Below are positions 58,028-64,000 of a stretch of DNA of 64,000 nt, in pieces. The stretch is from Papaver somniferum (Eukaryota > Streptophyta > Magnoliopsida > Ranunculales > Papaveraceae): the NCBI RefSeq assembly GCF_003573695.1, contig NC_039367.1, positions 26,622,442 through 26,686,441 of the forward strand, read 5' to 3'. The translations under genes were made by a program, and so were the position numbers. The notes beneath the pieces are model-generated. The model saw nothing but the letters and a program-made list of their open reading frames with translations, was not told the DNA's origin and searched no databases. Each line of letters begins with the position of its first letter. Position 1 is the stretch's first letter.

Positions 58028-58530
58028 TGGTTCGGTGAAACAAGTTGAGGTTCGGCTCACATCTATGAGCCAAATCTACCAATTGATGAACGGTTCGGCT
58101 CACTGAATCTGTTTGCTGCATGCGCCGAACCTATAATTTTCAATTCCAACCCTTTTGCTAGACACTAGTTCGGCTTATATGAAAGTTTCATAGTAAGCCG
58201 AACATCATCCTGAATAGCCCGAAAAAAAGATAATTACTGGTTCGGCTTATATTTCGAAAATCGTATGAGCCGAACATCAATTTGTTATTTTTTGGGTTAA
58301 AATATTGTTATTGGTTCGCACATATTGAGAATATCGTAATAGCCGAACCTCGTAAATGTGCTAGGTTCGGCACATATTATGATTATCGAATACGCTGAAC
58401 TCCCATGCATCTCTATCTGTGACTAGGTTCGGCTTGAAATTTCATGCGGAATTGTTCATATACACTTACAGGAAGCTTTTGTGAAGAACAGTTCGGCTAA
58501 AAACGCAACTCAATTTTGAGCCGAACCCAA
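58028..58530. repeat. Cluster of GGTTCGGC palindromic modules
   Basis: For example TTCGGCTCACATCTATGAGCC near 58055, and arms near 58170/58198, 58231/58262, 58315/58342 and 58362/58398. Several arms have one-base changes. Confidence 0.75.
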
Positions 58531-58588
58531 CACTGTACCGTCATTTAATCGATGGAAAACAACAAATAGGAGACTGGGTTTATAAAAC

Positions 58589-58750
58589 TTACTTTCTTAT
58601 CCTCATTTTCGGAGTTGGAGATGCAGTTGGTTCAATTGGTGGTTGATTTTCAGTTTCTACACCTTCATCTTCAATTGGTTCTTCTTCTTCAATTGATGGA
58701 TTAGAAGACGATTTGGTTTGCCTAGTCCTGCTTTTCTTTGTACGAGTCAT
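58589..58750 (-). CDS. Short basic/acidic ORF in the GGTTCGGC element
   Basis: The frame has 53 codons, starting MTRTKKSRTRQTKSSSNPSI, then Glu/Pro-rich, ending at TAA. The stop overlaps a good donor (AAAGTAAGT), so this may be only the first exon of a longer gene. Lys/Arg followed by an acidic Ser/Pro stretch is common at the N-terminus of transposon-encoded Myb-like proteins. I do not recognise a domain. Confidence 0.4.
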   Translation of the reverse strand: MTRTKKSRTRQTKSSSNPSIEEEEPIEDEGVETENQPPIEPTASPTPKMRIRK

Positions 58751-59037
58751 TATGTGGTTGAGTTTAATCGACGATCAAATTTTTACGAATCGACAATTAA
58801 TCACGATGATGAATTTTTTTTTCTCGCAGGAAGGGGAAGAGTTCGGCTAGAGGAGTAGGAAGAAAAAGAGATGTTAAGGGAAAAACTGATTTTGATTTTT
58901 TAGAAAACTGATTTTAGATTTTTGTACTAAAAGTATATAGATAATTGAACTACCCATAGAGTACCCCTTATAAGGTCACCCAAGATGGAATTATTGTCTT
59001 GTGTGCCTAGAAAGATTTAGGTATGTCCAAAATCAGG

Positions 59038-59729
59038 AGTCTTACGAATGTGCACGAAGACTAAGGCTTTTATGTCAATTTATATTTGATTATGTATGAG
59101 GCTGTTTGCTTCTTCGCAGTAACCTTTGTTTGGAAACTTTGACTGACTGCTTTGGAACTCACTAACTCATGTAAAACTGCCAAACATACATTTGTTTATA
59201 GCTTCTGGTGCGAAATGAAATGAAATCCTTTCTGTTTATCAACAATAATAATCTCCATGCCGCTTTGAAGCGAGAAAAGATACGCTCAATTTAGCTTGCC
59301 TAGTCGAACCTTATTTTTCCGAAATCTGCTAACTGGGTGGGAGCTAGTAGAAGTCTAGAAAATGACTAATTACTACAGCTAGTTAATTGGCAAGGGCATG
59401 TCGGCAGAAGTATTGGTCGTGTCGCACAGCTCTCAAAACCTCCCCACCAGCCCAGATCCCATGTGCGTCATACCACAACTAACGGTCTCTTCTTTTATAT
59501 GTTCATGGGAGAAATACAAGCTAGCAGACACATGGTTTTCATTATTTTTCTTTCTTTTTTATGTCTTCATGTATTAACGTTTTTGCAGGATGAATTTAAA
59601 GAAGTTGACCAGTAATCACTAAAATATATGGATTCATGCGACGAAGATCTATCTAGAGATTCAGAGAGGTGTATAGTAGTAAGTAGCTAGTGTAGAAGTG
59701 AAGTCCATACATACACAGAGTACTGCTAA
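59038..59729. other. Upstream flank of the GT61 gene, with dispersed repeat copy 2
   Basis: It contains the repeat at 59285-59398. The rest shows no gene. The GT61 promoter would lie here, but no TATA box could be fixed. Confidence 0.4.
59285..59398 (+). repeat. Dispersed repeat, copy 2
   Basis: Counterpart of 54787-54898, same orientation, with small indels. Confidence 0.85.
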
Positions 59730-61475
59730 ATGTTGGATCAAAATTTTAAGAGACATGTTATGAAGATTAGGAGCAGGATGGTGGTAATGACCATGAAGAG
59801 TGCCAGACGAGCTTCTACGACGATGATATTGAGGATGATAGTATGTGTTGCATTCTTCATGATTCTACATCAAATCACTAGTCTATTCCTAATTCATTTG
59901 AGATCTTCCTCATCTTCTCGCATAAGCTCAACAAACATTCCAGGTACGTAATTCCACGAGTTCCTTACCATATATTACATTCTTGAGTGTCTTTTCTTTT
60001 TAAGCCTTTACCTGTTTATTATGTTTGTTTTGAAACAAAGCATTAGAAACATAATCCAGGGTGTACACTCTTAAGAACAAATTATGAAGATTGTTTATGC
60101 TGTGTTAATTCTGAAAACCGGCTTACAAAGATAAGATTGTCCAAGACTTATTAACTGCTTCTTATTATTAAGGGTCATCATTTTTGGTTGTTGCAGGAAA
60201 ATTGACTTCCCAGTTAATCACAACAAACCATTTAAAGGCCATCCGAAAGCAATCATTCCAACAGCAAAAGAGGCCTAGATCAACCCAACCCCTCATCAAT
60301 TGTGACAAAACTCACAAACTTCATGATATCTGTATCCTAAACATGCCAACAACATTAGACCCAGGTACATACACATTTCATGTTTTTGACCCTTTTTCAA
60401 ACCCCTCAGTGATCTTCATAAAATCAGACCATACCCAAGGAAGTTGGACAGTACGGCAATGTCGCAAGTAAAAGAACTCACTCTCATCACCACCTCTTCC
60501 ACTACAAAGATTCACTGCCAGATTCAACACCAAGCTCCAGCTCTCGTATTCAGTGCAGAAGGGTATACAGGAAACCTCTCCCATGATTTCAATGATGGCA
60601 TCATTCCTCTATTTGTGACTATCCGGTCACTTTTTCCTGACGGAGACTACCCCATCCTCGTCGTCTCCACATCAAATGACTGGTGGTTCAGTAAGTATGC
60701 TGAACTGCTCGAACGCTTCACTCCACATCCGATTATTTACCTGGAAAACAGCACGGAAACGCATTGTTTTCCGTCCACAACTACTATAGGCCTCATATCG
60801 CATGGTTTCATGACTATAAATTCTACATTGTTACCCCAGCTCTGACGGCAATTTCTTCGGTTTTCATTCTCTCTTGGGAGCTGCCTATGATGGTATAACG
60901 GAGCATAACTGGCCTATTAGAAAACGTCGTAGGAAACGACCAATTCTTGTGTTGGTGGGCAGGACGGCCAGTGCTCAAGTAGGCCGAGTGATCTTGAACC
61001 AAGCTGATGTTGAGTTTTTAGCAAAAAGAGTAGGTTTTGAAGTTGCAGTTTTCGAGCCAAATGCGTTCCAATCACTGAGTCAGGCGTATGAGCTAATAAA
61101 TAAAAGTCATGCAATGGTGGGTGTTCATGGAGCTGCCTTAACTCATTCTCTTTTTCTTAGACCTGGGTCAGTTTTTATACAGGTAGTTCCACTTGGGGTA
61201 GATTGGCTTGCAGAGACTATGGGAATTCGGCAAAAGAGATGGGTTTAGAGTATATGAAGTACAAGATTGAAGCGAAGGAGAGTAGTTTAGCAGAGAAATA
61301 TGGAAAGAATCATCTTGCTTTGAAAAATCCTATGGAGTTCATGAAAAATAATTGGTCTATACAGAGGGATATTTACTTGAGGGAGCAGAATGTTAGAATC
61401 GATTTGGTTAGGTTTGGCAAGTATTTGAAGAGTGCATATAAGAAAGCGAAACACTTCATGGCTGAAATGGGCTAG
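59730..61475 (+). pseudogene. GT61-family glycosyltransferase, frameshifted
   Basis: GT61 enzymes are type II Golgi membrane glycosyltransferases; in plants they add xylose or arabinose to xylan or N-glycans. Exon 1 is 59730-59943 (basic tail, membrane anchor MIVCVAFFMILHQITSLFLI). The intron runs from GTACGT to TTGCAG, and exon 2 is 60197-61475. Family signatures are SHVKELTL-like SQVKELTL, the WWFSKY segment, GLISHGFMTI, NFFGFHSLLGAAY, ILVLVGRTASAQ, the diagnostic VGVHGAALTH near 61117, and KNHLALKNP. The frame changes near 60455, 60845 and 61220. The first break coincides with loss of the residues that normally follow WTVRP, perhaps a deletion between repeated GACAGTACGG words. Either a young pseudogene or assembly indels; the 60455 change looks real. 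Confidence 0.85.
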
Positions 61476-62166
61476 TCTTTGATCTTTCACATGGCGAATG
61501 AAATGGTTTTTGTTGCACGAAATAGGTCCACAAAAGTTTCATTTTTGCTCCTTAGACAAATTTTTGTCAAACTTGTTAATATACATGGGGTACAATTGGT
61601 TTTAAAATGGGGTACAATAGTAATAGTAAGGCCAAGCAGTATGATGCACCATTTCCCTTCCCTATCTCTCATTTTTAGGGATAAATTCCAAAATCCTACC
61701 ATTATGGTTTCCCATATTTCTACAAGCCAAGGGATATCTCTCCCCTTCTCTATAAAGTGTATCATATCTGATAAGCTTTGTAGGGAAGGGAAATGTGGTT
61801 TTCGTCAAAAATCCTGCTTTATCGTTGAGACGGAAATTGAGTTTTCGTAGCATAATTGGCGGAAACTCAGTTTCCGTATCTGAAAATATATTTGTTTGAC
61901 CTTTTTTTTACACCTCTCCCACACCCCATCCTAACCATCCATCACTAATAACGGCTCTATCCTCTCCACCGTCGGATCGCAACGGTCATATTTTCAAAAA
62001 TTCTCTATAAATACAACTCTTACTCTCTATTCAAATCACTCCAAATCAATTGATTGCTTATCTCTCCTCCAATTGATTTCTTAATTCTCTCCTTTTACCA
62101 TAGTTGTTTCATTTCTATCTTTATCTTCTACTACTCAAGTTCTTCTATTTTTTGGTTAGATTCGAA
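61476..62166. other. Gap with two palindromes upstream of the Myb/NAM-like gene
   Basis: CGGAAACTCAGTTTCCG (61860-61876) is a perfect 8-bp-arm palindrome. CGGAAATTGAGTTTTCG (61831-61847) is a close copy 29 bp before it. GGGGTACAAT occurs twice near 61590-61620. The layout resembles the module-bearing transposons to the left. A TATA-like CTATAAATAC lies at 62005. Confidence 0.5.
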
Positions 62167-63147
62167 ATGGTTAATAATTTTACACATCAGGAAGAGGTTG
62201 ATGTTACTACTACCTATATTTATGTGAGTTGGGATGAAATTGTGGGTGCGCAACAAAAAACCTCGTTATTTTGGATACGTATTCATGAAGTATTTGTCGA
62301 ACGCAACGACAATCTCAATGGAAGAGATTGGACTTTCTTAAAAACAAATATGAAAGCAATAAAAAAAGATGTCAGAGAATTTTTCGGCATTCTTAATGCT
62401 ATATACCGACAACACAAAAGCGGTGCGTCACATGAAGATTTGGTAAGTTTTTTTACATTTATTAGATATTTTTAGGTTTGTTGCATTTAACTAAAATTTT
62501 GTTACACAATATTGCAGACAAAAGAAGGTAGGGAGCAATTTCAGTGGAAAACTGGCCAACCTCTCAAGTTTGATGTATGTTATGAATTGTTTCGAAAAAA
62601 GGTCCAGGGATTTAATCATGAACTCAGTGTATCCCAAAATAGTCATTGGTTTGAAAATCATTCTAACTTTGTACCCGTCGAAGACGGTACAAAAGTTTTG
62701 CCTAACGGACAGACTCGTGGGAATTACAAGTATAATGCTCGTCCTATAGGAACAAAAACATCCAAATTGCAAGCAAGACAGACGAAGGATCGGGAGCGCG
62801 GTATATTCAAAGAAGGTGATGTGGGGAGTTCTTCGGTTAAGATGGAAGAAGATAAGATCTATCAACAGAGTGCAAATATTTTGGATTATCTTAAGGAAAC
62901 ACGATCAAGGAATGAACTAATAAAAGCGGAACAAGAACCCCAATACCAAACAATGTGGGTGTCTACTCAACAACCGAGTTATCTAATGGAAGAACAACTC
63001 AATTTGCAGAACCTCCACCACCAAGCTTATCAAATGCATCAACCACAAATGCATTACGACGAAGATGATATAATAATGAGTATGGATATTAGTAAGTTAG
63101 GTCGAAACAAAAAAAAAATTATCGACACAAGCAAAAGGATATCATGA
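62167..63147 (+). CDS. Myb/NAM-associated-like protein, two exons (probable Harbinger-type accessory gene)
   Basis: Exons are 62167-62442 and 62518-63147. The intron is GTAAGT to ATTGCAG, in phase, giving about 301 residues with no internal stops. The N-terminal part has YVSWDEIVGAQQKTSLFWIR, a run typical of the trihelix/Myb-like domain of plant proteins related to PIF/Harbinger ORF1 and to NAM-associated proteins. The middle (KFDVCYELFRKKVQGF; basic GTKTSKLQARQTKDRERG) and a Gln/Met-rich tail also fit. The expected role is DNA binding that helps a transposase act. I chose the ATG at 62167 because the upstream in-frame ATG adds a hydrophobic stretch unlike the family. The promoter region has CTATAAATAC. 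No transposase is visible in the window. Confidence 0.65.
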
Positions 63148-63331
63148 AGAGGTCGAATATAATCAGCGTTGAATATTCAGAAGATGAAGATGTAATCCAT
63201 CTCTAAATTGTTTTTTCCTTTAATTGAGTTTAGTTTTAGTTTTCATTATAGTTTCAAATTAAAAGTGTTGTCTTCATTTGTTGTTTGAACTAATGAAAGG
63301 TTTGAATTTCGAGTAACCATTGTTCATTAAT
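63148..63331. other. 3' flank of the Myb/NAM-like gene
   Basis: No further gene seen. TTAATTGAGTTTAGTTTTAG-type sequence suits a 3' UTR. Confidence 0.35.
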
Positions 63332-63441
63332 AACTAAGAATAGAAATTACACGCCCTACCAAGACATTTAACTAAGAATAGAAATTACACGCCCTACCCA
63401 GACATTTAACTAAGAATAGAAATTATTAGACATTTAATCAT
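63332..63441 (+). repeat. 38-bp tandem repeat, nearly three copies
   Basis: AACTAAGAATAGAAATTACA followed by CGCCCTACC(A/C)AGACATTT at 63332 and 63370, with a third, shortened copy from 63408. Confidence 0.9.
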
Positions 63442-63464
63442 AGTGGAATGTTAAGATGAACACA

Positions 63465-63692
63465 TTACATGTTATTATTTTTCCAGGTACGAGATTCAAC
63501 TATCAATGCCGCTTCGAAATGATAAAACGGTTCCTTTATCCATTTGGTATATGCCTCTTGTGCCGCAAACCTTTCCCTTATATGTATAGGGAGAAACTCA
63601 TGGAACTTGGCGCACAAATTCTTACCATGAATTGTCCTTCTGCAAACGTAGTTTGCTGTATACCGATGGCGTGGTTCCTTGTAATCGCTCAT
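63465..63692 (-). other. Minus-strand coding-like remnant
   Basis: An open stretch of 75 codons (RHRYTANYVCRRTIHGKNL, KWIKEPFYHFEAALIVES) has protein-like composition. I do not recognise it. It may belong with the remnant at 63839-64000. Confidence 0.3.
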
Positions 63693-63838
63693 ATTTTTAA
63701 CGAAAGGACCCCCTGAAACTTCAGTCCAAAATATACTATCATGTTCTTTTTCTTTATAAATATCCTTAACAATGTAATCATTTTTAATTCATTGTCTTCT
63801 TCAACATCCTTTAATCTTTCCCATAATTGGAACTGTTC

Positions 63839-64000
63839 TTAACCACGTTTCTTTGCCTTGAGTTTCTCTTCATATTCTAATGCAGCCGATGACGAAGATA
63901 TGGTTTCTCTTGTGCATTGTTTGCTTAACACTTCTTCCATCACCTTGATCCATTTAGAAGGTGATGAATACGTAGTTGCGTTCTTAGTTGCTTGTTCGCT
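63839..64000 (-). CDS. C-terminal end of an unrecognised gene running off the right edge
   Basis: On the minus strand the frame is open from the window edge to TAA at 63841-63839. It encodes about 53 residues, including SPSKWIKVMEEVLSKQ and ending ALEYEEKLKAKKRG. A helical, basic C-terminus of this kind ends many NAM-associated/Myb-like transposon accessory proteins, but the piece is too short to assign. Confidence 0.4.
   Translation of the reverse strand, partial: SEQATKNATTYSSPSKWIKVMEEVLSKQCTRETISSSSAALEYEEKLKAKKRG

Larger units (their letters stand above)
57821..59037 (-). mobile_element. DNA transposon with GGTTCGGC/GCCGAACC palindromic modules
   Basis: The ends form an imperfect inverted repeat: CCTGATTTTGGGCATACTGA on the left and CCTGATTTTGGACATACCTA on the right, read inward. 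From 58028 to 58530 about eight modules pair GTTCGGC with GCCGAAC across 20-30 bases, and a further GTTCGGCT lies near 58840. A small minus-strand ORF (58750-58589) sits near the right end. No target duplication is evident, so the edges are approximate. Confidence 0.6.

Overview
This window is plant nuclear DNA, almost certainly from a eudicot: it is AT-rich, has GT-AG introns, and is packed with plant-type transposable elements. Host genes or gene remains include F-box-associated, GT61 glycosyltransferase and Myb/NAM-like sequences. I see no organelle or bacterial signal. A Ranunculales/poppy-like source is a guess I cannot confirm.

Positions 1-31600 are one degenerate Ty3/gypsy retrotransposon of the Tat (Retand/Ogre-like) type, entered inside gag. 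Its order is gag remnant, RT with two RNase H domains, integrase, a spacer, a multi-exon gene on the opposite strand (aORF, start at 30199, end at 4075), a purine-rich tract and a 3' LTR at 31007. The aORF is split by a 22,169-bp insertion at 7021-29189, flanked by the 5-bp duplication AGGAG. That insertion is a head-to-tail array of five LTRs and four internal regions of one non-autonomous LTR retrotransposon. Each internal region carries a tRNA-Asp-type primer binding site, a structured leader, a broken copy of an uncharacterised acidic protein of about 430 residues, and a polypurine tract, but no RT or integrase.

Positions 31600-41220 hold an F-box-associated pseudogene, then a second Tat element in the opposite orientation (LTR 33045-33866 on minus, aORF 34610-38649 on plus). 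Its pol segment (38748-40242) is flipped relative to the rest. The 3' end of a LINE follows.

Positions 41220-51100 are nested repeats: an AT-rich gap, and a LINE (43430-47185) interrupted by a pogo/Emigrant-like element (43969-44647) and by a broken fragment of the host gene found at 52612. A long-TIR MITE (47475-47824) follows, abutting a 2.7-kb transposon (47834-50529) full of AATCGG/CCGATT palindromic modules, and then a small poly(A) retroposon with 17-bp target duplications (50933-51083).

Positions 51100-64000 are the most gene-like part. A PIF/Harbinger-like element with GGGCGTAA modules (51344-52410) sits 200 bp upstream of an intact-looking three-exon gene (52612-54466). After it come a partial two-exon hypothetical gene (55592-56556), a third element with GGTTCGGC/GCCGAAC modules (57821-59037), a frameshifted GT61 glycosyltransferase (59730-61475), a two-exon Myb/NAM-like transposon accessory gene (62167-63147) and minus-strand coding remnants at the right edge.

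The two most unusual things are the four-unit LTR array inside one target duplication, with an alternating A-B-A-B variant pattern, and the set of neighbouring DNA transposons built on the same palindromic-module plan but each with its own key word.
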